Assembly: GCA_934254755.1 (NCBI GenBank)
Contig: CAKQMM010000106.1
Span: 1-5,268, forward strand
Source of the DNA: an uncultured Clostridia bacterium
GTDB taxonomy: Bacteria; Bacillota; Clostridia; Christensenellales; Borkfalkiaceae
Direction of reading: 5' to 3'
Length of the DNA: 5,268 nucleotides
This document shows, piece by piece, positions 1-5,268 of this stretch. The position numbers and the translations under genes were made by a program. Under the pieces are notes generated by a model that was given only the letters and a program-made list of their open reading frames with translations, searched no databases and was not told the DNA's origin. Positions within the stretch are counted from its first letter, which is position 1. Each line of letters starts with the position of its first letter.

Positions 1-171
1 CACCCCGCGAAAGTCGCGGTTAAGCCTGCGTATTTCCTCTTCGTCGACGATTAAAAACTCGGCGTATAAATTTTCTTTTTGTTTAAGGGTTTTATAAACC
101 GCGTCTGCAAGTTTTTGAACGGGTATATCTTTCGCCTGCTCAACCCCTACGATTTTTAAACCCTTACGCAT
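1..171 (-). CDS. ybeY: YbeY endoribonuclease, N-terminal part (cut by window edge)
   Basis: This is the first 57 codons of a gene that continues beyond the left edge. The family is a single-strand-specific metal-dependent endoribonuclease needed for 16S rRNA 3'-end maturation and ribosome quality control in the cytoplasm. Visible support is the segment around residues 39-57 (FLIVDEEEIRRLNRDFRGV), which matches the conserved YbeY stretch that normally leads into a D-x-PTDVLSFP motif. The zinc-binding HxxxHxxxxxH motif lies near the C-terminus and is outside the window, so catalytic integrity cannot be judged. The ATG at 171 has the site AGGCGG (182-177) 5 nt upstream. It overlaps the end of the 7TM-HD gene by 8 nt (ATGCGTAA), a typical coupling arrangement. 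The position directly after phoH and the 7TM-HD gene matches the usual Firmicutes order and strengthens the call. Confidence 0.9.
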   Translation of the reverse strand, partial: MRKGLKIVGVEQAKDIPVQKLADAVYKTLKQKENLYAEFLIVDEEEIRRLNRDFRGV

Positions 172-1633
172 TTTTGCCGCCTATTTTCAGTTTGGGGTAC
201 TTGACCCTGTCGTGATAAACGCCCGCTAAGGTGTTCGTTATAGTGTTTTTAATGATGTTTAACTCTTTTATGGTTATATCGCATTCGGTGAACTGATCCA
301 TATCGAGCCTCTCTTCAATCATTTCGCCGACCGCTTTATCGACGTTTTCGTAAGTCCTGTCTTTTATGGAGCGGACGCGCGCTTCGCAAGCGTCGCTTAT
401 CATAATTATCGCGTTTATTTTGGTGCGCGGTTTAGGCCCCGGATAGCAAAAACGCGATATATCGAGTTTACCGTCGGTATACTTTTGCGCTTTGACGTAA
501 AAGTAGCGTATCGGCATAGTTCCGTGATGCTGTTCGGCAGTTTCGGCGATGACTTCGGGAAGCCTGCACTTGCGGATAAGTTCCGCCCCGTCCTTTGCGT
601 GCGACCTTATTATATCGGTGGATAGTTCGGGGGATAAATCGTCGTGCGGGTTGTAACCCGTCTGGTTTTCGGTAAACATTTCGGGGTTTTTAAGCTTGCC
701 CACGTCGTGATAGTAGGCGCACGCCCTTGCAAGCAAGGGGTTTTCGCCTATCGCGTTGCTGCACGCTTCCGCAATCATCGCAACGATTACGGTGTGGTTG
801 AAAGTCCCCGGCGCGCGCTCGGCAAGTTCTTTTAAAAGTTTTTGCTTGTGGTCGGTAAGTTCCGCTAAGCGGAAAGTGGTGACGACTCTGAACACGCTCT
901 CGAATATAGGCAATATAACGGTGGTTAAAACCGCCGCTAAAATTCCGCTTACGAAAGCCGAGTCTACGCTCGTTAAAAGTTTATAATACCCCGAATAAAG
1001 CTCTAACCCGAAAGAGGTCAAAAGCGCGGGGATGGATAAAACGACGCTCGTTAAAATCACTTTAATGCGCGAACCCGCCCCGTCGAGCATAAACACCGAA
1101 GCCGCACCCGTTATGACGGTGAGCAAAAACGACACGATAAGTTCGCGGTCGAATAAGAACACTACCCCCGTCGAAACGCTGTCTATAAGCATCATTAAAA
1201 TGGCGAAGTAAATAGTGTTTACGAGCGCGTGCCGCTTGCCGATTAAGAATATCGACAGCATCGAGCAAAGAGCATAAGGTCTTAGATAAACGTTAATTTC
1301 AGAAGCGAAAAAACAGCATATTATCGACACGATTATTATCGGCGGCAACAAAACGGCGTTGTTTTGCTTACCGATATACGTTCTGACGTCGAGTTTATAG
1401 TAAACGTAAACGGCGACGGTGAACGCTAAAATCGCGCCCATAATAAAGGCAACGTTGCCGACGTTTTCTTTCGCCGTGACGACGCTTGCCGCCGATTTAA
1501 AACTCCTTAAATCGAAGCAAATCGTAAGAAACGTTACGCCTATTATCGCAAGCGTAAGCCCCAAAGCGGATGCCGCCCTTATTAAAAATTTTTTAACCGC
1601 GCCGCTACTTGCGGTTTTCGGTTTTTCTTTCAT
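164..1633 (-). CDS. pgpH: Compact PgpH-family 7TM-HD phosphodiesterase (probable c-di-AMP hydrolase)
   Basis: This is an integral membrane protein with a cytoplasmic HD hydrolase domain. Characterised relatives such as Listeria PgpH hydrolyse the second messenger c-di-AMP to pApA; activity here is inferred. Numbered from the ATG at 1633 (489 aa), a first membrane segment lies at about 17-40, a cluster of about seven more at 60-245, and the HD domain at about 270-475. The expected metal ligands are all present: H280 (in FNH), H309-D310 (in HDVGK), H345, H369/H370 and D414 (in ISDACEA). The usual proteins are about 700 aa, with a large extracytoplasmic 7TMR-HDED domain between the first and second membrane segments. 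Here only about 20 residues separate them, so that domain is absent. The start at 1633 is preferred because AAAGGA (1646-1641) lies 7 nt upstream. ATG at 1636 is almost as good. An ATG at 1693 would give 509 aa but lacks a clear ribosome site and would overlap phoH by 89 nt. Confidence 0.9.
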   Translation of the reverse strand: MKEKPKTASSGAVKKFLIRAASALGLTLAIIGVTFLTICFDLRSFKSAASVVTAKENVGNVAFIMGAILAFTVAVYVYYKLDVRTYIGKQNNAVLLPPIIIVSIICCFFASEINVYLRPYALCSMLSIFLIGKRHALVNTIYFAILMMLIDSVSTGVVFLFDRELIVSFLLTVITGAASVFMLDGAGSRIKVILTSVVLSIPALLTSFGLELYSGYYKLLTSVDSAFVSGILAAVLTTVILPIFESVFRVVTTFRLAELTDHKQKLLKELAERAPGTFNHTVIVAMIAEACSNAIGENPLLARACAYYHDVGKLKNPEMFTENQTGYNPHDDLSPELSTDIIRSHAKDGAELIRKCRLPEVIAETAEQHHGTMPIRYFYVKAQKYTDGKLDISRFCYPGPKPRTKINAIIMISDACEARVRSIKDRTYENVDKAVGEMIEERLDMDQFTECDITIKELNIIKNTITNTLAGVYHDRVKYPKLKIGGKNA

Positions 1634-2633
1634 CATAGTTTCCTTTATCGCTTTCGGCTGAATTTTTTGCCGAAAGTTTTTCGTTTTTTTCATACGCTTT
1701 TATTATCGCCGCCACTAGCGGATGACGAACGACGTCTTTATGCGTCAATTTGATTATTTCTATCCCGTCAACCCCGTCAAGGACTTCGACGGCGTTTTTA
1801 AGCCCGCTCGTTTTCCCCGCGGGTAGGTCAACCTGCGTAACGTCGCCGGTTATTACCATTTTGCTGTTTTCGCCCATGCGGGTTAAAAACATTTTCATCT
1901 GTTCGACGGTGGTGTTCTGCGCTTCGTCTAAAATTATAAAACTGTCGCTTAAAGTCCTGCCGCGCATATACGCAAGCGGCGCGATTTCTATCGCCCCGCG
2001 CTCCATAAGCCTTTGATAGGTTTCCAACCCGAACATTTCGGAAAGCGCGTCGTAAAGCGGGCGCAGATAGGGGTCAACTTTATTTTGCAAGTCGCCGGGT
2101 AAAAAGCCGAGTTTTTCGCCCGCTTCGACGGCGGGGCGGGTAAGAATTATCTTATCCGTTTCTTTAAGCTTCATAGCCTGCGCCGCCATAGCGACCGCAA
2201 GGTAGGTTTTACCCGTGCCCGCAGGCCCCACACCGAAAACAACGGAGCTTTTATTTATCGCGTCGGCATACTTTTTCTGCCCTAACGTTTTGCACTTGAC
2301 ACGCCTCCCCTTTTCGGTTATCGCGACGACGCTACCCAAAGCCTTGCTTATATCTTCCGTTTCTTCAACGTTGCCTTTCGCTATCTCTACGCAGTATAAA
2401 ACGCGCAACTTATCTATCTTTTCGCCGGTGGCGGCAATGTTTATAAGTTTTTTAAGAGCGTTTTCGGCAATATCGACGTTTTGTTTTTCGCCTTTTATCA
2501 CAAACTCGTTTTCGTCAACGAAAACGCTTACGTCCGTTTCTTTCATCAAAACGGTTAAGTTCTCGTCGAAAACGCCTAAAACTTCCGTTAAGTTTTCGGG
2601 TTTAACTTTAACTTTTACTTCCTTTTTTTCCAA
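1605..2633 (-). CDS. phoH: PhoH-family ATPase (PhoH/PhoL type)
   Basis: This is a cytoplasmic P-loop ATPase of the PhoH/PhoL (YbeZ) family. Members are associated with RNA metabolism and are genetically linked to YbeY; the exact substrate is not established. The protein has 342 residues. Residues 1-70 form the small N-terminal alpha/beta region typical of the family. The ATPase core shows Walker A GPAGTGKT at 136-143, the PhoH hallmark TRPAVEAGEKLGFLPGDL at 165-182, Walker B FIILDEAQN at 232-240 (D236, E237) and TGDVTQVDLP at 262-271. The start is a TTG at 2633, supported by GGGG (2644-2641) 7 nt upstream and by family alignment of the first residues. The upstream yqfD stop codon is only 4 nt away. 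The charged C-terminal tail, about residues 316-342, is low-complexity and partly overlaps the start of the next gene. It is probably not part of the ATPase fold. Confidence 0.95.
   Translation of the reverse strand: MEKKEVKVKVKPENLTEVLGVFDENLTVLMKETDVSVFVDENEFVIKGEKQNVDIAENALKKLINIAATGEKIDKLRVLYCVEIAKGNVEETEDISKALGSVVAITEKGRRVKCKTLGQKKYADAINKSSVVFGVGPAGTGKTYLAVAMAAQAMKLKETDKIILTRPAVEAGEKLGFLPGDLQNKVDPYLRPLYDALSEMFGLETYQRLMERGAIEIAPLAYMRGRTLSDSFIILDEAQNTTVEQMKMFLTRMGENSKMVITGDVTQVDLPAGKTSGLKNAVEVLDGVDGIEIIKLTHKDVVRHPLVAAIIKAYEKNEKLSAKNSAESDKGNYDERKTENRK
1641..1646 (-). promoter_or_regulatory. Ribosome binding site deciding the 7TM-HD start
   Basis: AAAGGA on the minus strand lies 7 nt before the ATG at 1633 and 4 nt before the adjacent ATG at 1636. 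It sits inside the last codons of phoH. No comparable site precedes the further upstream ATG at 1693, so this site argues for the shorter protein and for translational coupling to phoH. Confidence 0.6.
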
Positions 2634-2637
2634 AACG

Positions 2638-3528
2638 CTACCCCGCGATAAATGTATGCGTGACTTTCGCCAGAACTTTAACCCCGCCGCTTACTATCTC
2701 GCACCGCATTTCGAGAGCGTCGCCGTCAAGCATAAACTTAGCCGCTTGCTTTGCGTACGGAAAGTCAAGTTCGGTGGGGGCGATTTTTTTATAAAAATAC
2801 TCTTGTTCGCTCACTATCTCGACCGTTGCGAGCACGTAAGCGGGATATATTACGCCGTTTTTATCGACGATATACGCGCCCGCAAGCGCGTCGCCCGCGT
2901 TTACGCTGTCGCCCGCTTTAACGAGCGGCGTTCCGCGCAGCACGGTTATGCTTTTAACCACGCCCGAAACATTCGCCACAAGGTCTTTTTGCTCTTCTTT
3001 AAGCGGCTTTACGTCAACCGTCGCTTTAACCGTATTGATTATAAGCCTGTTGCCCTCTTTTTTAAGGGTGACGAACGAAAGCGACGGGTTGTCGCTTAAA
3101 ATAAGCGATTTTGCGCGCGCGTAGTCGATTTTTGAAAACCTGCCGCCCGCTTTAACGCCCAAACTTTCCGCTTCTTTCGATATAACGGTTAAGTTTTTGC
3201 CGCTGCCCGTCTTTTCAACCCCGACGATAACGTCCCCGAACGCGTAGTTGAGCGCAAACAGCGAAACAATTCCCGCAATTACGCCCGCGTTTTTGGCGGC
3301 GTTGAATATAAAGCCCAAAAGCCCCGAGTATCTTATTATTCTCGTATTATAACACATATTTTTGCAAATAGCAAAAAATTTATGCTCTAAGCCTTTCGGA
3401 ACGGTGACGACCGTGCCGCCCCGCACGGGTTTTATCGAATAAAAATCTACGCCTGCGTCCTTAAACCGCTTTAAGTCACGCGAAAAATCGCCGTTTTTTA
3501 CTAAAATTTTAACCGCAACGTTCTTCAT
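2638..3528 (-). CDS. yqfD: YqfD-type sporulation membrane protein, shortened form
   Basis: This is a 296-residue protein of the YqfD family, required for efficient sporulation in Bacillus; its molecular function is not known. Residues 1-65 form an N-terminal cytoplasmic domain (VKNGDFSRDLKRFKDAGVDF and following). A membrane segment lies at about 81-98. Residues 99-180 include the NLTVISKEAESLGVKAG region, which resembles a FtsQ/POTRA-like fold. A barrel-sandwich-like stretch occupies about 183-220 (VSGVVKSITVLRGTPLVKAGDSV, cited in part), with the V-x-x-GD-x-V-x-AGD pattern. Family members are usually about 390-400 residues. Here the part between the barrel-like region and the C-terminal strand pattern (about 238-255) is much reduced. 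The ATG at 3528 has AAAGGG (3540-3535) 6 nt upstream and starts 1 nt after the yqfC stop. Order and spacing match yqfC-yqfD in spore formers. Family assignment is firm; whether the shortening affects function is unknown. Confidence 0.87.
   Translation of the reverse strand: MKNVAVKILVKNGDFSRDLKRFKDAGVDFYSIKPVRGGTVVTVPKGLEHKFFAICKNMCYNTRIIRYSGLLGFIFNAAKNAGVIAGIVSLFALNYAFGDVIVGVEKTGSGKNLTVISKEAESLGVKAGGRFSKIDYARAKSLILSDNPSLSFVTLKKEGNRLIINTVKATVDVKPLKEEQKDLVANVSGVVKSITVLRGTPLVKAGDSVNAGDALAGAYIVDKNGVIYPAYVLATVEIVSEQEYFYKKIAPTELDFPYAKQAAKFMLDGDALEMRCEIVSGGVKVLAKVTHTFIAG
2641..2644 (-). promoter_or_regulatory. phoH: Ribosome binding site for the phoH TTG start
   Basis: GGGG within the final codons of yqfD lies 7 nt before the TTG at 2633. 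The first in-frame ATG (codon 30) would remove part of the conserved N-terminal region, so the TTG start is preferred. Confidence 0.45.
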
Positions 3529-3529
3529 T

Positions 3530-3790
3530 TTAAACCCTTTCGACCGATTTTATATCGCCCGTCATCGTAAGGTCCCCGCCCGCAAAAGACTTTATTTTTA
3601 AATTTTCGCCTTTAATTATAGCCGCCGCCCCGTTTAACCTTACGGTTACTTCGCTGCCCGTAAGCTTCACTATTTTAACCGCGCCTTCTATAAACAGGCA
3701 GTTTTTGCCGATAAACGTTATTCTGAAGCTTATCGGGCAAACGCCGCCGTCAAGGTTTAACCCCCGCATAATATTGTCGAAAAAACTCAA
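3530..3790 (-). CDS. yqfC: YqfC/YabP-family sporulation protein
   Basis: This is an 86-residue protein of the YabP/YqfC family. In Bacillus, YqfC is made in the mother cell under sigma-E, and YabP takes part in spore coat assembly; the biochemical role of YqfC is unknown. The sequence shows the family pattern of short beta strands: ITFIGKNCLFIEGAVKIVKL at about 24-43, then VTVRLNGAAAIIKGENLKI and a closing MTGDIKSVERV. The length matches the family (about 90 aa), and there is no membrane segment or signal peptide. The start is a TTG at 3790, supported by a strong AAGGTGG (3801-3795) 4 nt upstream. An ATG at codon 8 exists but has no comparable site. It is the first gene of the minus-strand block and lies next to yqfD, as in known spore formers. 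That context is what makes this short and divergent protein identifiable. Confidence 0.82.
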   Translation of the reverse strand: MSFFDNIMRGLNLDGGVCPISFRITFIGKNCLFIEGAVKIVKLTGSEVTVRLNGAAAIIKGENLKIKSFAGGDLTMTGDIKSVERV

Positions 3791-3794
3791 TTTA

Positions 3795-3801
3795 CCACCT
3801 T
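3795..3801 (-). promoter_or_regulatory. yqfC: Strong ribosome binding site for the yqfC TTG start
   Basis: AAGGTGG on the minus strand lies 4 nt upstream of the TTG at 3790. It is close to the anti-16S consensus and fixes the start at a non-ATG codon. Confidence 0.7.
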
Positions 3802-3812
3802 ATTTTCCCTAT

Positions 3813-3841
3813 ATTCTATGCTTATGGCGACGGGAATTTAA
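3813..3841 (-). promoter_or_regulatory. Candidate sigma-E-like promoter upstream of yqfC
   Basis: On the minus strand, TTAAATT (3841-3835), a 14-nt spacer and CATAGAAT (3820-3813) fit the Bacillus sigma-E pattern KMATATT-N14/15-CATACAMT at 5 of 7 and about 7 of 8 positions. The predicted transcript start near 3806 leaves a short leader that includes the AAGGTGG site. Read as sigma-A, the -10 TAGAAT (3818-3813) is good but the -35 TTAAAT is poor. Sigma-E control would match regulation of yqfCD in Bacillus. It would leave phoH, the 7TM-HD gene and ybeY needing another promoter that I could not identify. This is pattern matching only. Confidence 0.4.
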
Positions 3842-3845
3842 CCCC

Positions 3846-3882
3846 GCCGTTAAAAAGGCTTTGCTTAAACTTGACTAACGGT
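3846..3882. repeat. Short imperfect inverted repeat over the galM -35 region
   Basis: CCGTTA (3847-3852) and TAACGG (3876-3881) are perfect inverted copies separated by 23 nt. The right arm touches the -35 box of the galM promoter. The arms are short and widely spaced, so it may be chance. It could be a two-site operator for a regulator of galM, but nothing in the window identifies one. Confidence 0.25.
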
Positions 3883-3899
3883 AAAAAAACTGTTATTAT
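3871..3899 (+). promoter_or_regulatory. Sigma-A-type promoter with extended -10 for galM
   Basis: A -35 TTGACT (3871-3876), a 17-nt spacer and a -10 TATTAT (3894-3899) form a near-consensus housekeeping promoter. A TG at 3891-3892, one base before the -10, makes it an extended -10. The predicted start near 3906 gives a leader of about 35 nt. The leader contains a small 4-bp hairpin (CCGC 3914-3917 with GCGG 3925-3928, or CGCT 3917-3920 with AGCG 3924-3927). It ends with the site AGGTG (3932-3936), 4 nt before the galM ATG. Confidence 0.75.
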
Positions 3900-3940
3900 T
3901 TATTAAATTTTATCCGCGCTTTTAGCGGCTCAGGTGAATT

Positions 3941-4981
3941 ATGATTAAAAAAGAATTTTTCGGTAAAACGAAATCGGGCGAAACGGTCGATAAGTACACG
4001 ATAACGGACGGCGGCTTTTCCGCTTCCGTGATAACTTTCGGCGCAACTTTGCAGTCCTTGCTCGTTCCCGCAAAAAACGGCGTGTTAGACGTGGTTTTAG
4101 GCTACGATACGGTAAGCGGCTACGAAGAAAACGACGGGTACTTAGGCGCGACGGTCGGGCGCAACTCCAACAGAATTAAAGACGGCAAGTTTACCCTTAA
4201 CGGCAAAACTTATAATTTGGCTATCAACGATAAGGGGAAAAGTAATTTGCACGGCGGCGTAAAAGGCTTCAGTTACAAGGTGTTTTCGGTGGATAGCTTC
4301 GACGAAAACGGCAATTCCGTAACCTTTAAGGTTACCGCCGCGGACGGGGAAGAAAACTTCCCTTGTAACGTAACCGCTCAGGTAACGTATACGCTTTCGG
4401 GCGGCGCGCTTACGCTTGACTATTACGGCGAAACGGACGGCGAAACGGTGCTTAGCATGACGAACCACGCCTACTTTACGCTTGACGGCGATCTTTCGGA
4501 CACCGCGCACGACAATCTTTTAAAAGTTTATTCCGACTTTTTTACGGTGACGGACGAATATTTAGTGCCGACGGGCGAAATTTTAACCGTAAAGGGTACG
4601 CCTATGGACTTCACCGAATTTAAGCCCATAAACAAAGATATAAGCGCGAAAAACAAGTACATAGATATTATGCAGGGTTACGACCTTAACTATTGCTTGA
4701 AAAACCGCGGAGAATACGCGCTTGCCGCAACGGTTAAGAGTTTAAAAAGCGGAATTTCGATGGACGTTTTAACCGACCTTCCGGGCGTGCAGCTCTATAC
4801 GGGCGCTTATTTAACCGAAAGAAAGGGCAAAAACGGGCGCGTATACACTCCGAACATTTCTTACTGCTTAGAAACGCAAACCTACCCCGACGGGCTTAAC
4901 AACCCACACTTCCCCTCCCCCCTTATTAAAAAGGGCAAACCTTATAAGACTAAAACGACTTATAAATTTACGATAGATTAA
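3941..4981 (+). CDS. galM: Aldose 1-epimerase (galactose mutarotase)
   Basis: This cytoplasmic enzyme interconverts the alpha and beta anomers of galactose and glucose, usually feeding the Leloir pathway. The protein has 346 residues, the normal full length, and no signal peptide. Family landmarks are all in order: GRNSNRI at 73-79 (R74), NLHGG at 102-106 (H104), the DGEENFPCNV segment at 135-144, TNHAYF at 174-179 with the catalytic acid H176, GYDLNYCL at 246-253 with substrate-binding D248, and LETQTYPDGLNNP with the catalytic base E311. The residue after D248 is Leu, where many homologues have His (DHN). This may tune sugar preference. The ATG at 3941 has an AGGTG site 4 nt upstream and its own strong promoter. 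No other galactose gene is visible, so the natural substrate could be another aldose. It is followed after 3 nt by asnA. Confidence 0.93.
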   Translation: MIKKEFFGKTKSGETVDKYTITDGGFSASVITFGATLQSLLVPAKNGVLDVVLGYDTVSGYEENDGYLGATVGRNSNRIKDGKFTLNGKTYNLAINDKGKSNLHGGVKGFSYKVFSVDSFDENGNSVTFKVTAADGEENFPCNVTAQVTYTLSGGALTLDYYGETDGETVLSMTNHAYFTLDGDLSDTAHDNLLKVYSDFFTVTDEYLVPTGEILTVKGTPMDFTEFKPINKDISAKNKYIDIMQGYDLNYCLKNRGEYALAATVKSLKSGISMDVLTDLPGVQLYTGAYLTERKGKNGRVYTPNISYCLETQTYPDGLNNPHFPSPLIKKGKPYKTKTTYKFTID

Positions 4982-4984
4982 ATC

Positions 4985-5268
4985 ATGAAAAACCTTATTA
5001 TTCCTAAAAATTACGAAACGAAAACCGACCTTATAACCACGCAGTTGGAGATTAAATTCGTCAAAGACGAGTTTGAAAAACTCCTTGCCGAAAAGCTCAA
5101 CTTAATAAGGGTTTCCGCTCCCATTCTGGTGCTCTCGAACACCGGCATAAACGACGATTTGAACGGCGTCGAGCGCGCAGTCCGCTTCGACGTAAAAGAG
5201 CTTAAAAAGGACGCCGAAATCGTCCACAGCCTTGCAAAATGGAAGAGAACCGCACTTAAAAAGTACGG
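4985..5268 (+). CDS. asnA: Asparagine synthetase A (aspartate-ammonia ligase), N-terminal part
   Basis: The first 94 codons (plus two bases) of a gene that runs off the right edge; the full-length enzyme is about 330-340 aa. AsnA makes asparagine from aspartate, ATP and ammonia. It is a cytoplasmic enzyme with a fold related to the class II aspartyl-tRNA synthetase catalytic core. The visible part contains the diagnostic family segments: TQLEIKFVKDEFEKLLAEKL at 19-38, LIRVSAPILV at 40-49, TGINDDLNGVERAVRFDV at 53-70, and EIVHSLAKWKRTALKKY at 78-94. These align without gaps to the start of known AsnA proteins, and the frame is open to the window end. The start is an ATG 3 nt after the galM stop. 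There is no good Shine-Dalgarno upstream, so initiation may depend on ribosomes finishing galM. The pairing with galM has no obvious metabolic logic. Confidence 0.93.
   Translation, partial: MKNLIIPKNYETKTDLITTQLEIKFVKDEFEKLLAEKLNLIRVSAPILVLSNTGINDDLNGVERAVRFDVKELKKDAEIVHSLAKWKRTALKKY

Noticed and set aside
644..1661. Several small open frames within the 7TM-HD gene on both strands
   Set aside because: They overlap a gene with clear domain and active-site conservation and show no motif of their own.
2215..3099. Long plus-strand open frame of 294 codons opposite phoH and yqfD
   Set aside because: It lies wholly antisense to two well-supported genes across their junction. It has a serine/threonine/phenylalanine-rich composition typical of a complementary-strand shadow, and shows no recognisable motif.
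4142..4510. Minus-strand open frame of 122 codons inside galM
   Set aside because: It is antisense to conserved galM coding sequence, is Arg/Val-rich as expected for a shadow frame, and has no ribosome site evidence or family resemblance.
4920..4935. Hairpin CCCTT-loop-AAGGG near the end of galM, considered as a terminator
   Set aside because: The stem is only 5 bp and AT-closed, has no following T run, and lies within conserved coding sequence ahead of the closely spaced asnA.
1..5268. Search for a new defence, mobile or RNA-based system
   Set aside because: All substantial coding sequence belongs to recognised families, the only sizeable intergenic space is 150 bp, and no repeat array, integrase, transposase or structured RNA is visible.

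Overview
This window looks like a chromosomal segment from a Gram-positive bacterium of the Clostridia/Bacilli lineage (Firmicutes). The main reason is the block read leftward on the minus strand: yqfC - yqfD - phoH - pgpH-like 7TM-HD - ybeY. This order is typical of endospore-forming Firmicutes, where dgkA and era commonly follow. Purine-rich Shine-Dalgarno sites, two TTG starts and a consensus sigma-A-type promoter agree with this. The moderate GC content and protein style resemble uncultured gut Clostridia, but that finer placement is only an impression.

Minus strand, 3790 down to 1: five genes packed with almost no spacing. They are YqfC (YabP-like sporulation protein), YqfD (membrane sporulation protein), a PhoH-family ATPase, a membrane HD-domain phosphodiesterase of the PgpH family (probable c-di-AMP hydrolase), and the first 57 residues of the rRNA-maturation endoribonuclease YbeY, cut by the window edge. 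Gaps and overlaps run from +4 nt to about -29 nt, so the genes are probably cotranscribed and translationally coupled. The block joins spore development, RNA metabolism and cyclic-dinucleotide turnover.

Intergenic 3791-3940: a 150-bp divergent promoter region. On the plus strand it has a near-consensus extended -10 sigma-A promoter for galM. On the minus strand a weaker element upstream of yqfC fits a sigma-E-like pattern better than sigma-A.

Plus strand, 3941 to 5268: galM (aldose 1-epimerase), then after a 3-nt gap the first 94 residues of asnA (ammonia-dependent asparagine synthetase), cut by the window edge.

No tRNA, rRNA, CRISPR, insertion sequence or phage gene is visible, and I see no clearly new multi-gene system. 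The most unusual observation is that both membrane proteins of the minus-strand block look shortened. The PgpH-like protein lacks the large extracytoplasmic domain normally found between its first and second membrane segments. YqfD is about 100 residues shorter than usual, with the missing part after its barrel-like domain.
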